From positions 1 through 64,000 of the forward strand of contig CAZYAZ010000008.1 of the NCBI GenBank assembly GCA_964646205.1: DNA of 64,000 nucleotides, in the 5' to 3' direction. The notes below the pieces were generated by a model that saw nothing but the letters and a program-made list of their open reading frames with translations, was not told where the DNA came from and did no database searches. The position numbers and the translations under genes are program-made. Of this stretch, positions 34,705-43,396 are shown in pieces. This DNA comes from UBA8437 sp964646205 (lineage in GTDB: Bacteria; Planctomycetota; Planctomycetia; Planctomycetales; Planctomycetaceae). Numbering within the stretch: the first letter of the stretch is position 1; every line of letters begins with the position of its first letter.

Positions 34705-34808
34705 GCGGAGGTGGAGGGCTGAGGAACTGGCCTTGTTGACGCGACGATGTAGTCGGTAACATCCGCGACCGTCCGGGCACGTTTCAGCCGTCCACCTGTT
34801 GCCATCTC

Positions 34809-35903
34809 ATGGTATCCGACCGTATTAACCGGCGATTGTCTGCGATCGATGTGCAGCGCGTGGCTGTTATCAAGCCGACGGCCCTGGGTGATGTGGTGCA
34901 GTCACTTCCGGTGCTGGGCGCGATCCGCGCGAGATTTCCCGCGGCTCGAGTGTCCTGGGTGATCAGCGACAGTTTGTCGGAATTGGTGGCTGATCATCCG
35001 GCTCTGGACGAATGGATCAGCTATCGACGACGTGGAGGTTGGTCGGGGTGGCGACAGTTGTTGAGCGAATTGCACAACCGTCAATTTGATCTTGTTTTTG
35101 ATTTGCAGGGATTGTTACGGACCGGCCTGATGACCGGTTCGACGCGTGCCCCTGTGCGAATCGGTCTCGAAACGGCCCGGGAAGGCGCTGGTTGGGCCTG
35201 TCACGGTTTGCTTGAGGACACAGGACGCCATGTTCCGGCATTCCGTCGGTATTGGCGGGTCGCGGAATTTTTGGGCCAGGGCCACCTGGAGTCGACGGCG
35301 GGAGTTGCGGTGTCGACATCCGATCAGGGGTGGGCCGACGTGATGATTCGCCAACTCGGCGATCGCGTCGTGGCATTGCATGCAGGGGCACGTTGGATGA
35401 CGAAGCGTTGGCCGGTGGAACACTTTGCTGCCGTTGGTGCACACGCGATTCGCGAACATGGTGCGGCGGTGGTCCTGGTTGGTTCGGCAGATGAGAGAAT
35501 GGAAACTGCGAGATTGAAAGAACTGATTGTTGGACAGGCACCCGGGGGACGCATCGAGAACCTGGCGGGACGGACAGGATTGAAAAAGTTGGCGGCGATT
35601 CTGGGGGCCGTGGACACCGTGGTGACCAACGACAGTGGGCCGATGCATCTAGCCGCGGCGATGGGGACACCGGTGGTGGCAGTATTCACCTGCACGTCGG
35701 CTCGTCGGTCGGGACCCGCACCGGGGCAACACATCATGGTTGAAACGGGAGTCAGTTGCGGGGGCAGCTATCGCAAGCGGTGTCCGCACCGGGGCATGAA
35801 ACACATGGCGTGCTTGCAGGATGTCTCGGCCTTGCAGGTGTGCCAGGGGCTGGATCGCTTGTTGGGCGATGGGCGGTCCGTGTTAGACCTGGCGGTTGCC
35901 TAG
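34809..35903 (+). CDS. glycosyltransferase family 9 (heptosyltransferase-like)
   Basis: A 364-residue GT-B enzyme of the ADP-heptose:LPS heptosyltransferase family. The N-terminal half has VAVIKPTALGDVVQSLPVL; the donor half has VVALHAGARWMTKRWP and VVTNDSGPMHLAAAMGTPVVAVF. A Cys-rich late segment (SCGGSYRKRCPHRGMKHMAC) is usual for this family. It suggests LPS-core or related glycolipid assembly. It stands alone after the kinase gene, and its stop overlaps the FGGY kinase stop within CTAG. Confidence 0.92.
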   Translation: MVSDRINRRLSAIDVQRVAVIKPTALGDVVQSLPVLGAIRARFPAARVSWVISDSLSELVADHPALDEWISYRRRGGWSGWRQLLSELHNRQFDLVFDLQGLLRTGLMTGSTRAPVRIGLETAREGAGWACHGLLEDTGRHVPAFRRYWRVAEFLGQGHLESTAGVAVSTSDQGWADVMIRQLGDRVVALHAGARWMTKRWPVEHFAAVGAHAIREHGAAVVLVGSADERMETARLKELIVGQAPGGRIENLAGRTGLKKLAAILGAVDTVVTNDSGPMHLAAAMGTPVVAVFTCTSARRSGPAPGQHIMVETGVSCGGSYRKRCPHRGMKHMACLQDVSALQVCQGLDRLLGDGRSVLDLAVA

Positions 35904-37339
35904 GCGGTGAGCCGGATCATTTGGCTCGCGGTTGCCAGGTCGGGCCAAATGCCACACTGGCTGCCACAAAGTAACGCGGTTCCGAAGGCCGCCTCCTGGT
36001 CATGTTCGGTCAGGACAACCGGTAGGCCAAACCGCCGCTGCAGGCTGTCTATCAATAAGGGGTTTTGTCTCAAGCCGTTTCCGGACCCGATGATCCGGCC
36101 ACAATTGGAAGGTCGGGCGGATCCTGAATTTTCATAGAACCAGGCAAAACCCTCGGCAATTCCGGTCAACACCGCGCGGGCGACGTGTGCCGGAGTGAAG
36201 TTGTCGAAAGTGATTCCGTCGAATCGTCCCCGTGCCAGTGGTTCACGCCGTGTGCCGCGGAACAACGGCTCACAGACCAGTCCGTCTGCATCGGGTGGGA
36301 CGGTCGAGGCTGCCTCCGAGAGTCTTTGATAGATTTCACCACTGGATGGTTCGGTGCCAAATGCCTGTACCCAGTTCCCGACGGTTCGATTGACCCAGGC
36401 GTAGGCGTCACCGCCAGCAAGGCCGGCTCCGACCAGCAAAAAGCGATCGTGCGGCAGGTAACGGGTGTCCATCGAGGGCACTCGTTGAAACGAAGAGATT
36501 GGCCAGTTGATCTGGCCGCCTGTGCCAACGTTGATCTGGATGGCGTTCTCACCAATCGGCAGGCTGCCCAGGACGGCGGCCTGGTTGTCACCGATCGCAC
36601 CGCAAACCGGGAGCCCGACAGGCAATCCTGTTTCGGCTGCCCATTCCGACGTGAGGCTGCCAAGTATTGTCCCACTTTCGACCACCTCGGGCAGCCAGTC
36701 AGCCGGAATTCTGCCAGCGTTCAACAGGGTGGGGTTCCAGCGGTCCGATGCCAAGTCAAACAACCCGGACGCCGCAGCATTGCTGCGATCGGTGGTGATC
36801 GGTGTGTGGGTCAATTCCGAGACAATCCAGTCGGCCAGAAACGTGGTGCCAGCCGTGGATGCGGGGATCGCGTCGCTGGCAATCAACATGGCGAGAGTGA
36901 CGCCCATGTATCCGGGAGCGGGATGGGCTCCGGTTGTGGCCAATTCCTGTGGCAAACAGGCTCCCAGGTAAAGATCCAGCCAACTCGTTGGCTGGCCATC
37001 GCCGGATGCCAGGCGAGCGGCTTCGTTGGCACGGCGATCCTGCCAGGTGATCAACCGGCTCAGGGGGTGACCTGTGGGGTCGACCAGCAACATTCCGTGC
37101 ATCTGGCCGGTGACGCCGAGTCCGACAGGTGGCGAGGACAGGTGGGGCGTCAGTTTCGAGAGGACCTGGCCGACAATCTTTCGGAGTTGCCCGGGGTCTT
37201 GTTCGGCATGTCCCTGGGGAAGGCCGGGGACCGTCGCGGTGTTGGCCTGTTGGACCTTGGCGACGATATGGCCGTCGGGATCGACCGCAATCGCAGCGAT
37301 TGACGTGGTTCCAAGGTCGAGTGCCAGGGAGAGTGCCAT
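35900..37339 (-). CDS. FGGY-family carbohydrate kinase (xylulokinase/sedoheptulokinase type)
   Basis: A 479-residue sugar kinase. The N-terminal phosphate-binding part starts LALDLGTTSIAAIAVD; VTGQMHGMLLVD carries the substrate-binding Gly-Gln-Met-His typical of xylulokinase; CGAIGDNQAAVLGS and INVGTGGQ mark the ATP half, and GRIIGSGNGLRQNPLLID the C-terminal motif. The GDNQAAVLGS form also occurs in sedoheptulose kinases, so the substrate is left open. The ribulose-phosphate epimerase in the window could act downstream of either product, but the genes are 20 kb apart. Confidence 0.88.
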   Translation of the reverse strand: MALSLALDLGTTSIAAIAVDPDGHIVAKVQQANTATVPGLPQGHAEQDPGQLRKIVGQVLSKLTPHLSSPPVGLGVTGQMHGMLLVDPTGHPLSRLITWQDRRANEAARLASGDGQPTSWLDLYLGACLPQELATTGAHPAPGYMGVTLAMLIASDAIPASTAGTTFLADWIVSELTHTPITTDRSNAAASGLFDLASDRWNPTLLNAGRIPADWLPEVVESGTILGSLTSEWAAETGLPVGLPVCGAIGDNQAAVLGSLPIGENAIQINVGTGGQINWPISSFQRVPSMDTRYLPHDRFLLVGAGLAGGDAYAWVNRTVGNWVQAFGTEPSSGEIYQRLSEAASTVPPDADGLVCEPLFRGTRREPLARGRFDGITFDNFTPAHVARAVLTGIAEGFAWFYENSGSARPSNCGRIIGSGNGLRQNPLLIDSLQRRFGLPVVLTEHDQEAAFGTALLCGSQCGIWPDLATASQMIRLTA

Positions 37340-37368
37340 GGGGGGTGACGAGGCAGTTGGAGGCGTGG

Positions 37369-37397
37369 TTGTCGGCCCGGTGTCAGCGTCGTAAAAT
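37369..37397 (+). promoter_or_regulatory. candidate promoter for the PQQ-propeller gene
   Basis: TTGTCG (37369-37374), 17-nt spacer, TAAAAT (37392-37397), ending 32 nt before the ATG at 37430. It lies in the short divergent region shared with the FGGY kinase gene. Confidence 0.5.
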
Positions 37398-37429
37398 GAC
37401 TATACCAATTCTCAACCGGAGCCCCATCC

Positions 37430-38707
37430 ATGCGTTTGTTTTCTAATTTCGGATTGTCCACCTGCTGTTTGGCCGTGGTTCTGTCGGCCACGGCGGCCTT
37501 GGCGGCTGATTCGCCGGCATTTCGTGGGGTTCGTGGCGATGGGCAGTCCGATGAACAGGTGCCCGTGAAATGGAGCGCAAAGGAAAACGTCAAGTGGCGG
37601 ATTGCGTTGCCATTTACCGGGCACAGCACTCCGGTGATCTCCAAGGGTCGGGTGTTTTTGACGTGTGCCAACAAGCAGGGGACACAACGCGGTCTTTACT
37701 GTTATGACCGCAAGACGGGCAAGGAATTGTGGAAGCAGACCGTCGCGTTTTCAAAAGTTGAGCCGACTCACAAGACCAATCCATACGGGGCCTCCTCACC
37801 GGTGACAGACGGTGAACGGGTGGTGGTCTGGCATGGTTCGGCCGGGCTGTTCTGTTATGACCATTCCGGCAAACTCCAGTGGAAGATTGATCCGGGTGAC
37901 GTGACACACATCTGGGGGTACGCGTCCTCTCCGGTAATCTACAACGATCGGGTGTTTCTGCATCATGGCCCGGGCGTCCAGACATTCATGTTGGCCGTGT
38001 CCTTGTCCACTGGTAAGCAGCTGTGGAAGACCGAAGAGCCGGGTGGTGCCAACGACCGCAATCCGCGGATGGTCGCTTCGTTCAGTACGCCTGTCGTTGC
38101 CAAGGTTGGTGGAACGGATCAGCTGATCTGCAGTATGGCGACCCGGGTTGCCGCGTACGATCCGGGTACCGGGGAGATCTTGTGGAGTGTCGCCGGATTG
38201 CCGTCACCCCGTGGCGACCTCGTGTACACGTCGCCGCTCATCGCCGGCAACATCGGGATCGCGATGGGAGGCTACCAGGGACCGCGGATGGGATTCCGCC
38301 TGGGGGGCAGTGGGGATGTGACCAAGACTCATCGGCTGTGGCGAGTCGAAGAGAAACAGCCACAACGGATTGGTTCGGGTGTCGTCGTGGGGGAACACGT
38401 CTACGTCGCCAACGCGGGGCCGGGAACCGTGGAATGCATCGCCGTGAAGACCGGTCAGGTCGCGTGGACGGCCAGGCTTCCGTCGGGCAATGCGTGGAGT
38501 TCAACCGTGCGCGCCGGTGACTACCTGTTCGTGACCGACCAGGGGGCGGCGACCCATGTCTTTCGGCCGTCACCCAAGGCATTCGAACTGGTGGCCAGCA
38601 ACCGGCTGGGACCGGAAGAGAAGAGCAACTCGACACCGGTGTTTTCCGACGGAGAGATCTTCCTTCGGACTCACAGTGGCCTGTACTGCATCGCAGAGAC
38701 GAAGTGA
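37430..38707 (+). CDS. secreted PQQ-like beta-propeller protein
   Basis: A 425-residue protein with a signal peptide (CLAVVLSATAALA, cleaved near residue 25). Seven or eight propeller blades are marked by repeated DxxTGKxLWK units, for example YDRKTGKELWKQT, SLSTGKQLWKTEE and YDPGTGEILWSVA. It belongs to the large family of planctomycete exported quinoprotein-like propellers related in fold to BamB; residues for PQQ and calcium binding in true alcohol dehydrogenases are not evident, so an enzymatic role is not claimed. It converges with the class II cytochrome gene. Confidence 0.9.
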   Translation: MRLFSNFGLSTCCLAVVLSATAALAADSPAFRGVRGDGQSDEQVPVKWSAKENVKWRIALPFTGHSTPVISKGRVFLTCANKQGTQRGLYCYDRKTGKELWKQTVAFSKVEPTHKTNPYGASSPVTDGERVVVWHGSAGLFCYDHSGKLQWKIDPGDVTHIWGYASSPVIYNDRVFLHHGPGVQTFMLAVSLSTGKQLWKTEEPGGANDRNPRMVASFSTPVVAKVGGTDQLICSMATRVAAYDPGTGEILWSVAGLPSPRGDLVYTSPLIAGNIGIAMGGYQGPRMGFRLGGSGDVTKTHRLWRVEEKQPQRIGSGVVVGEHVYVANAGPGTVECIAVKTGQVAWTARLPSGNAWSSTVRAGDYLFVTDQGAATHVFRPSPKAFELVASNRLGPEEKSNSTPVFSDGEIFLRTHSGLYCIAETK

Positions 38708-38713
38708 CTCGGG

Positions 38714-39514
38714 CTACTCGCTGCGAAACTTCGAGTGACAGTCGGCACAGGCCTTGGCGGCTTTGAGATAAAGCGGCTTGATGAGTTTCTTGTCGCCACT
38801 CCGCAGGGCGCGGGCTGTGGCGGCAGCATTGGTCTGGAAGTCGACCGAGTACTGATTCCATTTTGGCAATTCGGTCTTGTCCTTGACCTCGTGTGTGTCG
38901 GCCAACACGACAAGCCCCAGCAGCGACATCGTCGCGGCATTTCGCGAGTCAAGTTTTGGGTCGCCTGGGCGGCGAACGGCACGACGCAGGCGGCTGTTTC
39001 GGGCGTTGAGTTCTTCCATGACGTGGTGCAATGAGATCAGCCCTTTCCAGGGACGCGGGCGGGCCTTGGTCTTGGATGATTGTCCGTTGACGATCGCCTG
39101 CAGGGCGGGCACGAGTGCGAGTGCTGCGGCCTGAGTCTTGCTGGCCGCTAGTGTGAGTGCAGTGTCTCGCAGCAGGTGGCCGGAAATGGGTGGCTGGTCG
39201 GCAGACTCTCGAGCGGTTGGTTTTGAATCGTGTTGGGCAATGGCCTGGCCGATAACCGCGAGGACGCCGGCTGCCTGAGGCAATTCGTGCTTGGCGGAAT
39301 CGGCGTAGGATTTCTTGGTGTCCAGGTACTTCTTGACCAGGGTCAACTGGGCGGCAGCTTCGTCGTGAAGGTCACTGAGCGAGATGATTTTTGACAGGAC
39401 GATACGTGGTGTCGCTGTCGGTTTGGCCTCGGCTGGGGTCAGGCACCACAGGGCACCCAGCAGCCCGGTCGTGAGGAATGCTGCGGCGAAGAAGTTGGCG
39501 AGTTTGCGGGCCAT
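38714..39514 (-). CDS. exported class II-like cytochrome c
   Basis: A 266-residue protein from the ATG at 39514 with a signal peptide ending in LTPAEA. The single heme site CADCH (256-260) lies near the C-terminus and is followed by SKFR, the layout of cytochrome c'/c556 (class II). The preceding ~200 residues are mostly helical, twice the size of the usual four-helix domain, so a duplication of the helical bundle is possible. Likely a periplasmic electron carrier or gas-binding protein. The frame to 39667 upstream lacks a signal and is not used. Confidence 0.8.
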   Translation of the reverse strand: MARKLANFFAAAFLTTGLLGALWCLTPAEAKPTATPRIVLSKIISLSDLHDEAAAQLTLVKKYLDTKKSYADSAKHELPQAAGVLAVIGQAIAQHDSKPTARESADQPPISGHLLRDTALTLAASKTQAAALALVPALQAIVNGQSSKTKARPRPWKGLISLHHVMEELNARNSRLRRAVRRPGDPKLDSRNAATMSLLGLVVLADTHEVKDKTELPKWNQYSVDFQTNAAATARALRSGDKKLIKPLYLKAAKACADCHSKFRSE

Positions 39515-39591
39515 GAAAAAAGTTCTTCTGTGAGAATCACGAGAGTGGTGCCGATTCGGTCGTCGAGTGTGGACCGTGTCCGGAGGCGTTG

Positions 39592-41367
39592 TCAACGGCT
39601 CGGCGTTGGTGGGTTTTGCTGGTTGACTTTGACAAGCACTGCCACCCGGACCCCCTTCACCTTCCATTCCCAGATCCGATCGCGGTGCAAGAACCGTAAC
39701 CCCGATGGATGGACGCGAGGGTCCAACAGCCGGCCCATGCGGGCGTACATCACCATGTATTCGGCGTCTTCGGTGGTCACCAGTTGGATGTCATTGCGGA
39801 GGTGCTTCCATTTTTTGAGCAGCTGTCGACCATAGTTCTCGGGGAAAAAGGTCAAGCGTGCACCTTGAGGCAGATGTGACTGCATGTCCTCGATTGCCTC
39901 GCGATTGAACAACTCCCACCAGTAACTGGTCTCGTGAAGTGGACGTTGTGAAACTGGTAACGAGCGGGTCTGACGGATCGGTCGCGCGGCTTCGGTGAAA
40001 CCGCCAACGAGCACGTTGTAGTAGGAAAGGCCGGCGGGGTGGATGGCCACGTTGGTTCCGACCGTGACAACCGCAATGACGATGACTGCGATCCAGCCAT
40101 TTCGAGGATGGGTGGTGTCAAGGAACCGACGTCTGAGTCTTTCAAACCCAGTGCCGGCCAGTAAGGCCGCAAAGTAGAAGGCGGGACGGTACAGCCGCGT
40201 GCCGTCGTGAGCGGGCGTGCTTGGGAGCATCACTATCAGTGGCAGTGCCAGTGCGGCAAGCAACCAGAGGCCCGTTAGCCGGGGAGGTGCGGGGTGACGG
40301 GACGGTGTGTCTGTGTCTGTGTCGCTGTTGTGTTTGTCCCGATAAGTCAGGCGTTTGGCCAGCAGTGGCAGAGAGAGGCTGGATGCCTCGAACAAGATCA
40401 GGCCAATAATCCATGGCGGTGTGGTGATGGTGCTCAACAATGGCACGCTGTGCCAGGGCACCGGGGTTGGGGGCTCGCCGGCAATCAATTCCACCTGGAA
40501 GATGTCGCCCAGGTAGTAGACGTCGATCTTCCAGCCGGCCGGGTCGTTGAGCAGTAGGTCGATATAGTCGAGGAACCCTCCAACCGGGTTGCTCCACCAT
40601 GGTGGCATCAGGGCCAGCGCTGCCAGCGGTGCGACAGTGACCAGGCAGATACCCGCTTTCCGGTTGCTTCGCGTTCCGGTCAACACGCCCCAGAGGACCC
40701 AGAGAGGAACAATAAACCAGAAGGTTGGCTTGGACATCGCTCCGATTCCCGCCAGGACGCCGAATGTTACCGGCCATCGCCACGCTTGCTGCCCGCGACT
40801 GTTCCATAGCGCCCAGCAACTCATCACCTGGAACGAAGCCACAAGTGGGTCGATGCTCATCAACTGGGCGTGGACCCAGACGCGTGGCATTCCAACCAGG
40901 GCGAGTACCGCGACCGTCGCAGCCTGTGTTGAGAGTTCCTCGCGAATCCATGTGAAAATGATCCCGCAGGTTGCAGCCAGTACGAGCAGGTTTCCCCAGC
41001 GATGGTTGTGCGGTGGTGAGTCGAAAAGTCCAACCGTGAACTGGCCGATTGTCCCAACGAGACTGACCAGGGGCAGGTTTTTGCTTTCGGACCGTGCCCA
41101 GTACCAGCCCTCGGTCAGTTGATCTTTTGCGAACGCTGTGGTCGGCCCACTGTTGAAGAGGTCACCAAACCAGGCCTGTAATCTCTGGCTGTTTTCGATG
41201 TAACGGGGTTCATCAGTGGTGAGTCCCAGGTCGCGTGAGGTCCACGCAGAGACGAACAGGCACAACAGGCCGACGCCGACGGGAGCCAGGCGGCGGAGCC
41301 AGCAGGACGTTTCCAGAGATGCGTCTGAGGGGGCCATGGGCGTAATGGCATCAACAGTCGCGGTCAC
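39592..41367 (-). CDS. GT-C glycosyltransferase (PMT/ArnT-like), membrane
   Basis: A 591-residue polytopic protein with about eleven membrane helices. The first loop contains LGLTTDEPRYIENS, the acidic motif expected of GT-C enzymes that use polyprenyl-phosphate sugars. The C-terminal soluble part (about 465-591) is folded-looking, ending in WEWKVKGVRVAVLVKV. The acceptor is unknown. Its ATG overlaps the stop of the FabI-like gene (ATGA), so it is translated from the same message as a fatty-acid-type reductase. A TGTC hexamer repeat near 40310 encodes Asp-Thr repeats in a loop. Confidence 0.85.
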   Translation of the reverse strand: MTATVDAITPMAPSDASLETSCWLRRLAPVGVGLLCLFVSAWTSRDLGLTTDEPRYIENSQRLQAWFGDLFNSGPTTAFAKDQLTEGWYWARSESKNLPLVSLVGTIGQFTVGLFDSPPHNHRWGNLLVLAATCGIIFTWIREELSTQAATVAVLALVGMPRVWVHAQLMSIDPLVASFQVMSCWALWNSRGQQAWRWPVTFGVLAGIGAMSKPTFWFIVPLWVLWGVLTGTRSNRKAGICLVTVAPLAALALMPPWWSNPVGGFLDYIDLLLNDPAGWKIDVYYLGDIFQVELIAGEPPTPVPWHSVPLLSTITTPPWIIGLILFEASSLSLPLLAKRLTYRDKHNSDTDTDTPSRHPAPPRLTGLWLLAALALPLIVMLPSTPAHDGTRLYRPAFYFAALLAGTGFERLRRRFLDTTHPRNGWIAVIVIAVVTVGTNVAIHPAGLSYYNVLVGGFTEAARPIRQTRSLPVSQRPLHETSYWWELFNREAIEDMQSHLPQGARLTFFPENYGRQLLKKWKHLRNDIQLVTTEDAEYMVMYARMGRLLDPRVHPSGLRFLHRDRIWEWKVKGVRVAVLVKVNQQNPPTPSR

Positions 41368-42185
41368 GGTTTGGGCTCCGGATCGTCGCGGTGGACCAAC
41401 GCGTTGTCAAAATAGTAGACGGCCATTCCCGCGTCGATAACCACGCCCTGGGCGTTGATTCCCGAGGCGCGGGGAGACAGAAGGAACGCGACCGTGGAGG
41501 CAACTTCTTCTGTCTGTACGGCCTGCTTTCTCAGGGTGGCCTGCTCGGCATAAAGATAGCTGTCGACATAACCTGGGATCCCGGCCGAGGCGGACGTCTT
41601 GAGCAGTCCTGGGCAGACTGCGTTGAACCGGATGCGGCTGAATGTCGAAAAGCTCTTGGCGAGAAAACAGATCGACGAATCCAGGGCTGCCTTGACCGGT
41701 GCCATGTAACCGTAGTTTTCGGCAGTCATACGCGTGGTGGAGATTGAGATGGAGACGACGCTTCCGTGGTCTGGGTCGATCAAATCCCGGAGCGCGTTTG
41801 AAACTGCCACCAGGGAGAAGCAACTGATGTCGATAGCCTGCAGGAATGCCGAGCGAGGTGTCTCGTGAAACGGAAGCCAGCCGGCCGAATAGTCGGCAAA
41901 TGCGATCGAGTGCACGATGCCGTGGAGTCGGTTGGTGACGCTGGAGACCTCCTCGGCCAGCCGCTGTATTTCGTCGGGGCGTTCGACATCGCAGAGGATT
42001 ATTGGAGCTTCACTGCCAGCGAGGCTGCGGACCGTTTCGGCTCGCTCGGCACTGCGAACCGCGTAGATCACACGAGCCCCGGCACTGGTCAGCACTTGCG
42101 CAACGTGCCATGCGACGCTCTTGCGATTGGCCACTCCCATCACCAGAACGTCGCGGCCGGTGAGGTCGAGAAAATCCGCGGGCAT
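41364..42185 (-). CDS. FabI-like enoyl-ACP reductase with altered first Tyr
   Basis: A 273-residue protein from the ATG at 42185. It has the atypical FabI nucleotide motif VMGVANRKSVAWHVAQ, HSIAFAD, and the catalytic Y158 with K165 (YGYMAPVK, the Y-x6-K of FabI), and ends with the cofactor segment GINAQGVVIDAGMAVYYFDN. At the position of E. coli Tyr146, ten residues before Y158, it has Ile148 and no other Tyr nearby. Either the substrate differs or the site is rearranged. The last reduction step of fatty acid elongation is the default role. It is coupled to a GT-C gene. Confidence 0.85.
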   Translation of the reverse strand: MPADFLDLTGRDVLVMGVANRKSVAWHVAQVLTSAGARVIYAVRSAERAETVRSLAGSEAPIILCDVERPDEIQRLAEEVSSVTNRLHGIVHSIAFADYSAGWLPFHETPRSAFLQAIDISCFSLVAVSNALRDLIDPDHGSVVSISISTTRMTAENYGYMAPVKAALDSSICFLAKSFSTFSRIRFNAVCPGLLKTSASAGIPGYVDSYLYAEQATLRKQAVQTEEVASTVAFLLSPRASGINAQGVVIDAGMAVYYFDNALVHRDDPEPKP

Positions 42186-42192
42186 GATGGAA

Positions 42193-42203
42193 GTCACTGT
42201 GAC
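42193..42203. promoter_or_regulatory. 11-bp palindrome upstream of fabI
   Basis: GTCACTGTGAC is a perfect inverted repeat about one base from a central T, located 8-18 nt before the FabI start. Its 9-bp core TCACTGTGA is the same as in the palindrome at 20048-20060. Regulatory role unproven. Confidence 0.3.
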
Positions 42204-42289
42204 AAAAACCCAGGGGGAACGCAACGGGCGCCTCGGCCTGGCGTTGACGTACTCGGGGTGGGGAACTGAAGATTGAGAAAAGATGGACA

Positions 42290-43396
42290 GTGCTCCCAGG
42301 TCGCAAGGTGGACTGGGGGTGGTTCGGGAAACGAAACGGTGGCGCCGGAGTGCAAGTCGTGTTTGGCAGCCAGATCCGCAAGGCGACCCTGGCGGTGGTG
42401 AGTCGCAACCTGGCCACCATGTTGTATTCGGGTGTTCCGGTGGTGAAGGCCCTGCGGGTGGCAGGTCGGAAAGGAAGAGACGCGAGGTGCCAACACGTGT
42501 TGATGGATATGGCCGAGCAGGTGCAAGCGGGTAAGGAACTCTCGGAGGCCATGGCACTACACCCGGGGCGGTTTCCACAATTGATGATCAACATGGTGCG
42601 GTTGTCTGAACACAGCGGAGCCCTTCCAGAGGTCCTCGAGCACCTGGCCGAACACTTTGACAACGCCGTGAAGCTGCGCCGACGATTCCTTTCGCAGATC
42701 ACCTGGCCAGTCCTTCAGTTCGTGGCAGCCACCGGAGTTGTGGCCCTGGTGATTTTTGTGCTGGGCATGCTGCCTGGGGGTGAGATGGTTTCAGAAATCA
42801 CTTTCGGGCTTCGGGGGGCTACGGGTGCGATGACGTTTCTGGTCGGTGTGTACGGGGCCCTTTGCCTACTGGCCGGTGGTTACTGGTTTGCTTCCTCGGT
42901 TGTGTCGGCCAGGCAGATCGTCGATCGTTTCACGTTGGCGTTGCCCGTTGTTGGTCGTTGTCAGCGGGCGTTTGCGATCGCACATTTTTCGTGGGCCTTT
43001 TATCTGACTCAGCAGACTGGCATGCCAATCCGCCAGAGTTTGCAGGCGACATTTCAGGCAACAGGGAACGGGGCGTTTCAGGCAAAGTGTGAGTCGGTTT
43101 GTGTGTCGATCGAGTCAGGCGATTCTCTGACCGAAGCATTGGCTGACACGGGGCTGTTTCCCGAGGACTTTATTGAAATGGTTCGTGTGGGCGAGACCTC
43201 CGGTACCGTGCCCGAAGAACTGCACAGATTGAGTCCACAATTTCGCGAGCAGGCCGAACGGGCGTTGTCACTATTGTGTGGTGCCCTTGCCTTGGCTGTC
43301 TGGGGTGTTGTTGCCTTGTTTATCTTGTTCTTCGTGTTTCGGTTCTTCATGTGGTACGTGGGACAGATCAACCAGGCGCTGGAGGGAATCCAGTGA
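42290..43396 (+). CDS. type II secretion / type IV pilus inner-membrane protein (GspF family)
   Basis: A 368-residue GspF/PilC-type protein with two copies of the T2SSF domain: LAVVSRNLATMLYSGVPVVKAL in the first, AHFSWAFYLTQQTGMPIRQSL in the second, with membrane helices near 150-175, 190-215 and the last 30 residues. Start is GTG at 42290; a GTG at 42308 is an alternative. No other secretion or pilin gene is nearby. It overlaps the tgt start as GTGA, so translation of the two is coupled. Confidence 0.88.
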   Translation: MLPGRKVDWGWFGKRNGGAGVQVVFGSQIRKATLAVVSRNLATMLYSGVPVVKALRVAGRKGRDARCQHVLMDMAEQVQAGKELSEAMALHPGRFPQLMINMVRLSEHSGALPEVLEHLAEHFDNAVKLRRRFLSQITWPVLQFVAATGVVALVIFVLGMLPGGEMVSEITFGLRGATGAMTFLVGVYGALCLLAGGYWFASSVVSARQIVDRFTLALPVVGRCQRAFAIAHFSWAFYLTQQTGMPIRQSLQATFQATGNGAFQAKCESVCVSIESGDSLTEALADTGLFPEDFIEMVRVGETSGTVPEELHRLSPQFREQAERALSLLCGALALAVWGVVALFILFFVFRFFMWYVGQINQALEGIQ

